44,960 bases of DNA from JBDHAC01 sp039588215 (GTDB lineage: Bacteria; Gemmatimonadota; Gemmatimonadetes; Palauibacterales; Palauibacteraceae): NCBI GenBank assembly GCA_039588215.1, contig JBDHAD010000022.1:1-44960 (forward strand), in the 5' to 3' direction. Positions 15,759 through 23,924 of the stretch are shown here, one piece after another. The translations under genes were made by a program, and so were the position numbers. Below the pieces are notes generated by a model that worked only from the letters and a program-made list of their open reading frames with translations, searched no databases and was not told the origin of the DNA. Numbering within the stretch: the stretch's first letter is position 1; each line of letters begins with the position of its first letter.

Positions 15759-17111
15759 ATGACTGACGGACGCGACCGACCGCACCTCGCTCCCCCGGCG
15801 AACTTCATATGGGTGGCCGAGACGCTGGAGTCGCACGGCTTCGAGGCATGGGCCGTTGGTGGCGCCGTGCGTGGTGCCGTAGGCGACGCGTCTCCCGTGC
15901 GGGACCAGGATTGGGATGTGGCCACGAACGCTCGGCCCGATGACGTCCGTCGGATCTTCCGACGAACCGTGCCGATCGGTATCGAACATGGAACCGTGGG
16001 CGTTCTCGCGCGTGACGGCACGATGTACGAGGTGACCACATTTCGCCTCGACGTGGAGACAGACGGCCGCCATGCGGTCGTTTCCTTCGCGGACACGATC
16101 GACGAGGATCTCGGGCGCCGCGATTTCACCATCAACGCGATCGCCTGGAGACCGGCGACGGATGAGTTACGTGACCCGTTCGCCGGTCGCTCCGATCTCT
16201 CGCGGAGCCTGCTTCGGGCGGTGGGCGACCCGGGGGCTCGCTTCGCCGAGGATTACCTGCGCGTACTCCGCGGTCTTCGATTCGCGGGACGACTATCCCT
16301 CGAGATCGACACGCCAACCCGTGCGGCCCTCGAGCAGGCGGTCAGCGGGCTCGATCGGTTGTCCGCGGAGCGTGTCCGGGAGGAGTTGCTCAAGGTGCTC
16401 CGCGATCGGACCCCCTCGCGCGCGTTGGACCTGTACCGGGAAGTGGGTGCGCTCGAGCCGTGGTACTCCGAGCTCGAGGCCATGGCCGAGGACCCGGGAA
16501 CCTGGCCGCGGACCTTGCAGGCCGTGGACGCGATCCCCCGGCACCGGTCTCTTCTCCGCTGCGCGCGCTGGATTCTCCCGATCGGGGAGGATGGAGAAAC
16601 ACGAGCGGAGCGGGCGAGGCCTCTCTTGGAGCGGCTGAAATTCTCGAACGCCGACGCCCGGCGAGTTCTTCACCTCCTCCGCCACTACCAGCCGTTCATC
16701 GGTCCGATGGACTCGGCGGCCCAACTCCGCCATTGGCTGGCAGAGGTGGATCACGACGCCGTACGGGACCTTTTCCGGCTTCACCTGGCGGATGCGCGGG
16801 CAAGCGCGGAGCCGCAGATGCAGGCCTACCTGATTGCGGCCTGGCGCCGCGTGCACGACGAGATGTTGAGCGCCCCACCTCTGACTCTCGCGCACCTCGC
16901 GATCGGAGGTGACGAGCTAATCGCGCTCGGTGTGCCCAGGGGCCCCTTGATCGGCCTGCTCCTGGAGGAACTGCATGCCCAGGTGCTCGAGGATCCGGAC
17001 CTCAACGAACCGGGCGCGCTCGCGGAGCGGGCTCGGGCGCTGATCGAGCCCGGTGGCCTGATTGGACGGGATTCTCCAGGGGGGTCGCCGGAGCACGGTG
17101 AGGATGTCTGA
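15759..17111 (+). CDS. tRNA nucleotidyltransferase/poly(A) polymerase family protein
   Basis: The 450-residue product shows the class II nucleotidyltransferase head: AVGGAVRG (32-39), the metal-binding pair in DWD (51-53), and GRRDFTINAIAW (119-130), followed by the RNA-binding helical domain (RFAEDYLRVLRGLRFAGRL). Such enzymes add CCA to tRNA 3' ends or add poly(A) tails; sequence alone does not separate the two. The tRNA-Gln gene in this window does not encode CCA, so at least one CCA-adding enzyme is needed and this is a good candidate. The start at ATG 15759 fits the family; no strong ribosome binding site is visible. It overlaps rarA by eight bases. Confidence 0.92.
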   Translation: MTDGRDRPHLAPPANFIWVAETLESHGFEAWAVGGAVRGAVGDASPVRDQDWDVATNARPDDVRRIFRRTVPIGIEHGTVGVLARDGTMYEVTTFRLDVETDGRHAVVSFADTIDEDLGRRDFTINAIAWRPATDELRDPFAGRSDLSRSLLRAVGDPGARFAEDYLRVLRGLRFAGRLSLEIDTPTRAALEQAVSGLDRLSAERVREELLKVLRDRTPSRALDLYREVGALEPWYSELEAMAEDPGTWPRTLQAVDAIPRHRSLLRCARWILPIGEDGETRAERARPLLERLKFSNADARRVLHLLRHYQPFIGPMDSAAQLRHWLAEVDHDAVRDLFRLHLADARASAEPQMQAYLIAAWRRVHDEMLSAPPLTLAHLAIGGDELIALGVPRGPLIGLLLEELHAQVLEDPDLNEPGALAERARALIEPGGLIGRDSPGGSPEHGEDV

Positions 17112-18498
17112 CGAGCCGAGCCTGTTTCCCGAGGAAGCGGTGAGCCGCACGACATCCGCCGGCCGAAGGCCGCATGACGATCCGTCACCGGACGCATCGG
17201 CGTCGTTCGATGGCTCGGCGCCGCTCGCCGCCCGCATGCGACCGCGGTCGCTCGAGGAGTTCGTGGGTCAGGAGGAGCTCGTGGGCTCCGGCCGCCCGCT
17301 GCGCGAGCTGATCGAATCCGGCCGGGTCCCGAGCCTCATCATGTGGGGGCCCCCAGGCAGCGGGAAGACGACCCTGGCCGGCCTCCTGGCCGCACGCGCC
17401 CACGCCACCTTTGTTCCGTTCAGCGCCGTGACGGAGGGAATCCCACGGGTGCGTCAGGTGATCGCCGAGGCGCGCGAGCGGCGCAAAGCCAGCGGACGTG
17501 GCACGGTGCTGTTCGTGGACGAGATCCACCGTTTCAATCGCGCGCAGCAGGACGCGCTGCTCCCGCACGTCGAGTGCGGTACCGTCACGTTGATCGGGGC
17601 GACGACGGAGAATCCCAGCTTCGAGGTTGTCGGACCGCTGCTGAGTCGCACCCGCGTCCTCGTACTCGCTCCGCTCAGCGCGGGCGAACTCGAGGAGATC
17701 TGCCGCCGGGCACTGGCGGACGAGAGCCGCGGGTTGGGCGGGTCCCGGGCCGCGATCTCGGAAGAGGCGCTGCATCGAATCGCGGCTGAGGCGGACGGCG
17801 ACGCCCGCCGGGCCCTGAACGCGCTCGAGACCGCGGTCGAGCTGGCGGGCGAGACCGAGGTCGAAGTGTCGCACGTGGAGGCCGCCCTCCAGAAGCGGTA
17901 CGCCCGTTACGACAAGTCCGGCGAGGAGCACTACAACCTGATATCGGCGCTTCACAAGGCGGTGCGGGGATCCGACCCCGACGGAGCCCTGTACTGGTTG
18001 TCCCGCATGATCGAGGCGGGCGAGGATCCCATGTACCTGGCCCGTCGCCTCGTGCGGATGGCGACCGAGGACATCGGGCTCGCGGATCCGACAGCGCTGT
18101 CGATATGCGTAGCCGCCCGCGACGCCTACCACTTCTTGGGATCCCCCGAGGGCGACCTCGCGCTCGCCCAGGCGGCCACGTACCTGGCGCTGGCTCCCAA
18201 GTCGAATGCCGTATACGAAGCGTTCGGCGCGGCGGGTCGGGCCGCCCGCGAGACGCCGGCCGAGCCCGTACCGCTCCACCTGCGAAACGCGCCGACCCAA
18301 CTCATGCGCGATTTGGGCTACGGGCAGGATTACCGGTACGATCACGCGTATGAGTCGGGGGTCGCTCCGCAGACGTACTTGCCCGAAACGCTGGCCGGTC
18401 GTCGCCTTTACAGGCCCACGGGTCGGGGTTGGGAGAGGAGGGCGCGGGAACACATGGACGAGGCGGCGGCGAAACGGGGGGAGCGGGGGGCTGAATGA
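17104..18498 (+). CDS. rarA: Replication-associated recombination protein A (RarA/MgsA)
   Basis: A 464-residue AAA+ ATPase related to clamp loaders. After an acidic, variable N-terminus of about 40 residues comes MRPRSLEEFVGQEEL, Walker A GPPGSGKT (82-89), Walker B DEIH (139-142), and the TTENPSFEV sensor region. The C-terminal tetramerisation part includes YARYDKSGEEHYNLISALHK. RarA acts at stalled forks and gaps, with SSB. The start at 17104 has GGTGAGG upstream. It overlaps the preceding gene by eight bases and hflX by four, so all three are likely co-transcribed. Confidence 0.95.
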   Translation: MSDEPSLFPEEAVSRTTSAGRRPHDDPSPDASASFDGSAPLAARMRPRSLEEFVGQEELVGSGRPLRELIESGRVPSLIMWGPPGSGKTTLAGLLAARAHATFVPFSAVTEGIPRVRQVIAEARERRKASGRGTVLFVDEIHRFNRAQQDALLPHVECGTVTLIGATTENPSFEVVGPLLSRTRVLVLAPLSAGELEEICRRALADESRGLGGSRAAISEEALHRIAAEADGDARRALNALETAVELAGETEVEVSHVEAALQKRYARYDKSGEEHYNLISALHKAVRGSDPDGALYWLSRMIEAGEDPMYLARRLVRMATEDIGLADPTALSICVAARDAYHFLGSPEGDLALAQAATYLALAPKSNAVYEAFGAAGRAARETPAEPVPLHLRNAPTQLMRDLGYGQDYRYDHAYESGVAPQTYLPETLAGRRLYRPTGRGWERRAREHMDEAAAKRGERGAE

Positions 18499-19838
18499 GA
18501 GACAGATCCGGACGGCGTAATCGTTCCGTGCCCGTTCAGGAGAGTCCGGGCTCGGCTCCGGGACGCCTGGAGCGCGCCGTGCTCGTCGCGGCACCTCCGC
18601 TCGACATGCCGCAGGCAGTGGTCGACGAGCACCTCGCCGAGCTCGCCCGCCTGACCGAGACCGCCGGCGCCGAAGTGGCGGCCGTCGTGGTCCAGCGATT
18701 GGATGCGCCCCATGCGGGGACCTACATCGGTCGCGGGAAGATCGAGCGTCTGCGCGAGGTGATCGGTGCCGAAGGTGCGACCCTCGCAGTGTTCGATGAA
18801 GACCTCTCCCCGGCGCAGGGCTCCAACCTGGAATCACATCTGGGGACCCGTACCATGGACCGCACCGAGCTCATCCTGGACATCTTCGCGCTGCGTGCAC
18901 GCACGGCGGAGGCGAAGCACCAGGTCGAGCTCGCGCAGCTCAGGTACCTCCGCACCCGCCTCAAGCGGATGTGGACCCACCTATCGCGCGTGGAGGGCGG
19001 TATAGGCGCGCGAGGCCCGGGCGAGCAACAGATCGAGACCGACCGCCGGTTGATTGATCGCCGCATCGCGCGCCTCACCCGCGACCTCGTGCAGATCTCC
19101 CGTGCTCGCGACACGCAACGGAAATCACGCCGAGACGCGTTCACGGTGGCGCTCGTCGGCTACACCAACGCCGGCAAGTCGTCGATCCTGAGGGAGCTTT
19201 CCGGGAGCGAGGTATTCGTCGAGGATCGTCTCTTCGCTACGCTCGATTCCGCCACCCGGCTGTGTGACCTTGGCGAGGGGATGCAGGCGCTCCTCACCGA
19301 TACGGTGGGCTTCATTCGCAAGCTGCCGCACCACCTCGTTGCCTCCTTTCGCGCGACCCTCGAAGAGGTTACCGAGGCGGATCTGCTCCTTCACATCGTC
19401 GACGTGTCGTCGCCCGGGTGGGAAGAGCAGATGGACGCGGTGCAGGAAGTGCTGACCGAAGCGGGCGCCGCCGACCGGCCCACTTTGCTCGTCCTCCACA
19501 AGCTCGACCGGTTGACGCACGCGGAAGAGGGGGACCTGCGACGTCGCAGTGAAGCGTTCCTCGGGCCGCATGTCTACTGCTCGGTCATGGAAGAGGATGG
19601 GCTGGAGCCGTTGCGTGCGAGCCTCCGTTCCATCATCCGTTCGCGTCTGGCTACGGTCCGAGTCAGCTTTCCCGCCGCGGATGGGAGGACACTCGCGGAG
19701 GCGTACCAGGAGGGCGAGGTCCTGCAACGCGAGATGGCCGAGGGACGTATTGTTCTCACCGCCCGCGTGCCCGAGGCCACGCTCGGACGCTGGAGGGCGC
19801 AGGACGGAATCGAAGTCAGCCGAGCCGACGCCGCGTGA
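18495..19838 (+). CDS. hflX: GTPase HflX
   Basis: At 447 residues it has the HflX N-terminal domain (AGTYIGRGKIERL near 74-86), the glycine-rich linker GGIGARGPGEQQ, and a GTPase domain with G1 GYTNAGKS (222-229), G3 DTVGF (269-273) and G4 at 335-338. HflX binds the 50S subunit and can split stalled or heat-stressed ribosomes. The G4 motif reads HKLD rather than the usual NKxD; asparagine normally reads the guanine base, so nucleotide preference may be altered. It starts within the rarA stop (ATGA). Confidence 0.95.
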   Translation: MRDRSGRRNRSVPVQESPGSAPGRLERAVLVAAPPLDMPQAVVDEHLAELARLTETAGAEVAAVVVQRLDAPHAGTYIGRGKIERLREVIGAEGATLAVFDEDLSPAQGSNLESHLGTRTMDRTELILDIFALRARTAEAKHQVELAQLRYLRTRLKRMWTHLSRVEGGIGARGPGEQQIETDRRLIDRRIARLTRDLVQISRARDTQRKSRRDAFTVALVGYTNAGKSSILRELSGSEVFVEDRLFATLDSATRLCDLGEGMQALLTDTVGFIRKLPHHLVASFRATLEEVTEADLLLHIVDVSSPGWEEQMDAVQEVLTEAGAADRPTLLVLHKLDRLTHAEEGDLRRRSEAFLGPHVYCSVMEEDGLEPLRASLRSIIRSRLATVRVSFPAADGRTLAEAYQEGEVLQREMAEGRIVLTARVPEATLGRWRAQDGIEVSRADAA

Positions 19839-19891
19839 TCGCGTCCCGGAGCCGGTAGGTCCCGGGCGGTCGCGCTCCACAGGAAACGGAT

Positions 19892-20872
19892 ATGAGCGGG
19901 CAGCTGACAATCATCGGAGCCGGACGGGTAGGGCTCTCGCTGGCGTTGGACCTGGCGACTCCGCTCCGCTTCGAGCGCGTCACCGTCGTCGGCCGATCCC
20001 GCGAGACCCCGCCACTTCTCGGCGCACGCACCGACATCTCGTACCGCTCGGTGCCGCATGACGGGCTCATCCCGGATCCACCACTCCCCGAAGAGGCAAT
20101 GGGGGGTAGTCTCATATTCTGCGTGTCCGACGATGACCTGGCTCCCGTCGCCGTTGCATGGGGAGAGGCGCTGCAACCGCACGGTCCGACGGTGATTCGG
20201 CACGCGGTGCATACGAGCGGACTTCACACACACGAAGCGTTGTCGTCGTTGCGCGGCTCCGGCGCCTCCCTCGCCAGCTGGCACCCGATCATCGCCCTTT
20301 CTCGACCAAGACGCGGCGCGTTCCGCCTTGTCTCGTTCGGGATCGAAGGGGACCCGGAGGCGATCGCGTGGGCTCAGGCCCTCACACAGGATCTGGGGGC
20401 CGAATCGATCCTGGTGGACCCGAGTGCGAAATCGCTCTATCACCTCGCCGCCGTATACGGTTCCAACTACCTGGTCGCCTGTCTGGCCGTCGCGTGCACC
20501 CACCTCGAGGGGAGCCTGGTGGATGGGAGCCTCGGCGCTCCGGGAGAGGACCCGGGCGGGTACGAGGTCGAGCCCGGTCTGCGGCACCTCCTGCCTCTGG
20601 CTCGCTCGGCGCTCGAGAACCTCGCCGAGTTCGGACTCGCCCGCGGAGCGACCGGGCCGGTGGCGCGTGGGGATGTAGGAACTATCGAGCGCCACCTCGA
20701 GGCCCTCGACCCCCGCGCTCGGAGCCTGTATCGTCTTCTCGGCGCCGAGCTGCTGCAATTGCTCGAGGGACAGCTGCCGGATGACGTGCGGGCTCCGATG
20801 AGCGAGCTCTTGGGAACGGGTGAGGAGGGGGAGTCGTCCCCGGAAGACGGGAGTGCCGTGGATGACGAGTGA
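19892..20872 (+). CDS. Rossmann-like/DUF2520 dehydrogenase-like protein
   Basis: A 326-residue protein with an N-terminal NAD(P)-type site (IIGAGRVGLS, 7-16) and a C-terminal helical domain of the DUF2520 kind, recognisable by AVYGSNYLVACLAVA and ARGATGPVARGDVGTIERHL. The fold resembles pyrroline-5-carboxylate reductase or 6-phosphogluconate dehydrogenase, but the reaction is unknown. AGGAAA precedes the ATG. Its end overlaps the pdxJ start by 11 bases, so expression is tied to vitamin B6 synthesis at least at the mRNA level. Confidence 0.85.
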   Translation: MSGQLTIIGAGRVGLSLALDLATPLRFERVTVVGRSRETPPLLGARTDISYRSVPHDGLIPDPPLPEEAMGGSLIFCVSDDDLAPVAVAWGEALQPHGPTVIRHAVHTSGLHTHEALSSLRGSGASLASWHPIIALSRPRRGAFRLVSFGIEGDPEAIAWAQALTQDLGAESILVDPSAKSLYHLAAVYGSNYLVACLAVACTHLEGSLVDGSLGAPGEDPGGYEVEPGLRHLLPLARSALENLAEFGLARGATGPVARGDVGTIERHLEALDPRARSLYRLLGAELLQLLEGQLPDDVRAPMSELLGTGEEGESSPEDGSAVDDE

Positions 20873-21635
20873 GGCTTTTGCGGAGACGGCCGGAGTGCGG
20901 CTCTGCGTGAACCTGGACCACGTCGCGACCGTCCGGCAGACGAGGCGCACGGATGAGCCCGATCCCGTGCGTGCGGCCGTGTTGGCGGAGCTTGGCGGCG
21001 CCGATGGCATCACGGTCCACCTCCGTGACGATCGGCGGCACATCCAGGATCGCGACGTTCTGCTCCTGCTCCAGACCGTTCGAACGTTCGTCAACCTCGA
21101 GGTCGCCACCGCGGATCAGGTCGTCGCGCTGGCCGAGGAATGGCGCCCGTACGAGGTGACGCTCGTCCCCGAGAATCGGCAGGAAGTCACGACCGAGGGT
21201 GGGTTGGACGTCGCCGGATCAGAGGATCGCCTGCGCCGCATGATCCCGCGGCTGAGCGAAGCCGGGATCCGAGTGTCGCTGTTCATCGATCCGGACCTCG
21301 AAGCGATCGACCGATCCGCCGAGCTAAGAGCCGATGCGATCGAACTCCACACGGGCGAGTACGCGAACTCGAGCAGCACTAAGGGCGCGAGTGTCGAGTT
21401 AGAGCGTCTCGCCGGAGCCGCGCGCCACGCGCGAGACACGGGTCTCGCGGTGCACGCGGGTCATGGTCTCACGTACGAGAACGTCCTCCCCGTCGCCGCC
21501 CTGCCCGAGTGCGAGGAGCTCAACATCGGCCATTCGATCATCAGCCGCTCGGTATTCGTCGGGGTCGAGCGGGCTGTGCGCGAGATGAAGGAGATGATCC
21601 TGCGGGCTCGCTCCACCGCCGGAGTCCCGAGCTGA
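20862..21635 (+). CDS. pdxJ: Pyridoxine 5'-phosphate synthase
   Basis: A 257-residue TIM-barrel enzyme with the PdxJ signatures VNLDHVATVRQTR (16-28), GADGITVHLRDDRRHIQ (46-62), HTGEYA and HAGHGL. It condenses 1-deoxyxylulose 5-phosphate with 3-amino-2-oxopropyl phosphate to make pyridoxine 5'-phosphate, in the DXP-dependent B6 pathway. The start at ATG 20862 gives the normal N-terminus and overlaps the previous gene; an earlier in-frame ATG at 20820 would add 14 unrelated residues. The presence of ispE further along is consistent with a DXP-using organism. Confidence 0.97.
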   Translation: MTSEAFAETAGVRLCVNLDHVATVRQTRRTDEPDPVRAAVLAELGGADGITVHLRDDRRHIQDRDVLLLLQTVRTFVNLEVATADQVVALAEEWRPYEVTLVPENRQEVTTEGGLDVAGSEDRLRRMIPRLSEAGIRVSLFIDPDLEAIDRSAELRADAIELHTGEYANSSSTKGASVELERLAGAARHARDTGLAVHAGHGLTYENVLPVAALPECEELNIGHSIISRSVFVGVERAVREMKEMILRARSTAGVPS

Positions 21636-22687
21636 ACTCCCGGCGCATCACCATCCTCGTGGGCCTCGCCCTGTCCGCCGCCCTTCTGTGGTGGGCGCTG
21701 CGCGACGTGTCTGTCTCCGAGCTCTGGGGATACCTCCGGAGCGCCAACCCGTGGCTCCTCCTCGCCATGACCGCCGCGGCAACGGGGACATTCGTGCTCC
21801 GCGTGTTCCGATGGCAGGTGCTTCTCAGGCCAACGGCCCCCGGGCTCGGGTTCCACTCGCGCTTCGCTGCGGTCTGCATCGGGTTCATGGCGAACAACCT
21901 CCTACCGGCGCGATTGGGTGAGTTCGCGCGCGCGTACTCGCTCTCCCGTATCGAGCCGGTCGGGATGAGCGCCGCCTTCGCTTCGCTCGTGGTCGAGCGT
22001 CTGCTGGACGCCCTGGTGCTCGTCATCTTCCTGCTCCCGGCGCTGCTCCTCCCCGGCGGAGGCGAGAACGCGGGACCGGTGAGCCTGCGTCAGATCTTCA
22101 TCACCGCCGTCGTGATCATAGCCGTGGGATTCCTCGTCCTCGGGATCCTCGTCCGCTTCCCGAATCGCTTTCTCCGTCTCGGCGAACGCTGGTCGCACCG
22201 GCTCATGCCCCAGCGTGGGGCCGACCGGATCACGGGGATGCTGGCGTCGTTTATCGCCGGTCTCGGGGCGCTCCGCCACGCGCACGTCTTCGCGCAGGCG
22301 ATCGCCTGGTCGTTCGTAGTGTGGCTGTGGAACGGGATGTCGTTTTATCTGGGCTTCCTGGCCTTCGGGATCCGTGGGCCGGGCATAGCAGGGGCGCTCC
22401 TCCTGCAATCGCTCATCGGGTTCGCGGTCTCGATTCCTTCCAGCCCCGGCTTCTTCGGACCGTTCGAGGCGGCGGCGCGCGTAGCGCTGTCGATCTACAG
22501 CATCGCACCCGCGCAGACCATCAGCTTCGCAGCGGGCTACCACATTCTCACGTTCATCCCGGTCACGCTGCTGGGTCTGTGGTTCATGCACCGACTCGGG
22601 ATCACCCGCGATGAGCTGGGCCATAGTGAGGAGTTCGTCGAGGCGGCGGTGGACGGGGGGGACGAGGCCGCCGCCGACGGCGTATGA
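21632..22687 (+). CDS. Flippase-like integral membrane protein (LPG synthase TM family)
   Basis: About 351 residues with at least seven hydrophobic segments and the family landmarks GFMANNLLPARLGEFARAY and SIPSSPGFFGPFEAA. This is the lysylphosphatidylglycerol synthetase transmembrane (UPF0104/AglD-like) family, thought to flip or transfer lipid-linked groups; no soluble transferase domain is attached. The start is unusual: no ATG fits, and the best-placed codon is CTG at 21632, which overlaps the pdxJ stop as CTGA with GGAG seven bases upstream. GTG at 21659 is possible but would cut into the first membrane helix. It ends in the ispE start (ATGA). Confidence 0.85.
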   Translation: MNSRRITILVGLALSAALLWWALRDVSVSELWGYLRSANPWLLLAMTAAATGTFVLRVFRWQVLLRPTAPGLGFHSRFAAVCIGFMANNLLPARLGEFARAYSLSRIEPVGMSAAFASLVVERLLDALVLVIFLLPALLLPGGGENAGPVSLRQIFITAVVIIAVGFLVLGILVRFPNRFLRLGERWSHRLMPQRGADRITGMLASFIAGLGALRHAHVFAQAIAWSFVVWLWNGMSFYLGFLAFGIRGPGIAGALLLQSLIGFAVSIPSSPGFFGPFEAAARVALSIYSIAPAQTISFAAGYHILTFIPVTLLGLWFMHRLGITRDELGHSEEFVEAAVDGGDEAAADGV

Positions 22688-23607
22688 CCCACCGCGCACA
22701 CGCCAAAATCAACCTTCGGCTTCGTGTGTTCTCACGGGACGAGGGAGGGTACCACACGCTCGAGACCCTGTTCGTGCGACTGGACCTCCACGACACGGTG
22801 GAGATTTCCGATGCCGACCAGGGGATTGCGCTCACGCTCGAGGGGGAGGCCGCCGCGGGTGTGCCCGACGGGCCCGACAACCTGTGCTGGCGGGCGGCGG
22901 AAGCCTACCAGCGGGCCGTCGGACAGCCGGCGGTCGGACAACGAGCCGCCGTGATGATTCGCCTGCATAAGAGGATCCCCGCCGGTACGGGTCTGGGTGG
23001 AGGCAGCGCCGACGCGGCGGCGGTGCTCAGGTTGCTCAACCAGCGGGCTCGACGGCCGCTGAGCGAGGCGCAGCTTCTGCGCCTGGGAGGACAACTCGGG
23101 AGCGACGTCCCGTTCGCGCTGCTCGGTGTTCCGATGGCGCTGGGGTGGGAGCGCGGTCGTCGACTGATCCCGCTCCAGCCACCCCCATCGCGCGCCGGGC
23201 TCGTTCTGATCCCCGGGATTCGGATCTCGACCACGGACGCGTACGCGTGGCTTCGTGACGCCCGGCAAGAGGAGGGCGAGGCCGGCTCCGAAGCCGGCCC
23301 CGAGGTGGGCCCCGACGCTGGTGCCCTGCCGGGGACGAGACGACTCGTGGAGTGGGAGACGCTCGCGCGGGTGGCGCACAACGACTTCGAAGGTCCCCTG
23401 TTCGCGCGTTACCCCGAGCTGGAGCTGTGCCGTCAGGCGCTCCGGGAGTCCGGTGCCATCGTGGCGCAGGTAACCGGCTCGGGCTCGGCTCTGTTCGGCT
23501 TGTTCCGTGACCCAGCGGCCAGGGACATGGCTGCCGATCGAATGCGGCGGGGCGGGTTCGGTCAGAAGACCGGCTGGCTCATGCTGGAGGTCCAGCTTCC
23601 CGTCTAG
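22684..23607 (+). CDS. ispE: 4-diphosphocytidyl-2-C-methyl-D-erythritol kinase
   Basis: A 307-residue GHMP kinase. AKINLRL (7-13) and the ATP-binding loop PAGTGLGGGSADAAAVL (99-115) match IspE, and the C-terminal VTGSGSALFGLF is the third GHMP motif. It phosphorylates CDP-methylerythritol in the non-mevalonate isoprenoid pathway. A Gly/Ala/Glu-rich insertion (EAGSEAGPEVGPDAGA, about 201-216) lengthens it slightly. It overlaps the flippase-like gene and is followed, 99 bases on, by tRNA-Gln. Confidence 0.96.
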   Translation: MTHRAHAKINLRLRVFSRDEGGYHTLETLFVRLDLHDTVEISDADQGIALTLEGEAAAGVPDGPDNLCWRAAEAYQRAVGQPAVGQRAAVMIRLHKRIPAGTGLGGGSADAAAVLRLLNQRARRPLSEAQLLRLGGQLGSDVPFALLGVPMALGWERGRRLIPLQPPPSRAGLVLIPGIRISTTDAYAWLRDARQEEGEAGSEAGPEVGPDAGALPGTRRLVEWETLARVAHNDFEGPLFARYPELELCRQALRESGAIVAQVTGSGSALFGLFRDPAARDMAADRMRRGGFGQKTGWLMLEVQLPV

Positions 23608-23668
23608 GCCGCGGTCTGTGGACGTGCGAGCCAGCGCCGGCGCAAGCGAGGGTCACCGCCGGCGAGGT

Positions 23669-23697
23669 TTGACGGCCTACACGAGCCCACCCATCTT
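23669..23697 (+). promoter_or_regulatory. Possible tRNA-Gln promoter
   Basis: TTGACG (23669-23674) and the weak CATCTT (23692-23697) are 17 bases apart and predict a transcript start about three bases before the tRNA. The -35 is good and the -10 poor, so the tRNA may also be read from the ispE operon. Confidence 0.4.
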
Positions 23698-23706
23698 CCC
23701 CGGCGC

Positions 23707-23777
23707 TGGCCCCTCGTCTAATGGCAAGACCCCGGCCTTTGGAGCCGGTAATCCAGGTTCGAATCCTGGGGGGCCAA
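23707..23777 (+). tRNA. tRNA-Gln (anticodon UUG)
   Basis: The cloverleaf is complete: acceptor TGGCCCC with GGGGCCA, D-arm GTCT-AATGGCAA-GAC, anticodon stem CCGGC/GCCGG with loop CTTTGGA (anticodon TTG), and T-arm CCAGG-TTCGAAT-CCTGG. The discriminator base is A and CCA is not encoded, so it must be added after transcription. In many bacteria a tRNA-Gln lies between ispE and prs, as the left half of this arrangement shows. Confidence 0.97.
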
Positions 23778-23784
23778 CTTCTCC

Positions 23785-23813
23785 CCGGTACACCCCGACC
23801 AGCCGTGTACCGG
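23785..23813 (+). other. Perfect 9-bp hairpin just after tRNA-Gln
   Basis: CCGGTACAC (23785-23793) pairs with GTGTACCGG (23805-23813) around an 11-base loop, eight bases after the tRNA. No T-run follows, so it is not a standard terminator; it could be a processing or 3'-trailer structure. Beyond it, up to 23924, I see nothing firm. Confidence 0.5.
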
Positions 23814-23924
23814 CACGTCACTTGCCTTTCAGTGCCCCGATTGGGTCTATTGGCGCAAGACGGGTTGTGCGAAGAGGGTCCCGCCCTACCGCTACACGAC
23901 ACGTCACAGACAGCGAGACTGATC

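Noticed and set aside
23845..23861. Second tRNA after tRNA-Gln
   Set aside because: GTCT-ATTGGCGCAA-GAC looks like a D-arm, but no matching acceptor, anticodon stem or T-arm follows.
23721..23924. Coding extension of the RCC1 gene into tRNA-Gln
   Set aside because: It overlaps the tRNA and lies before the lipoprotein signal.
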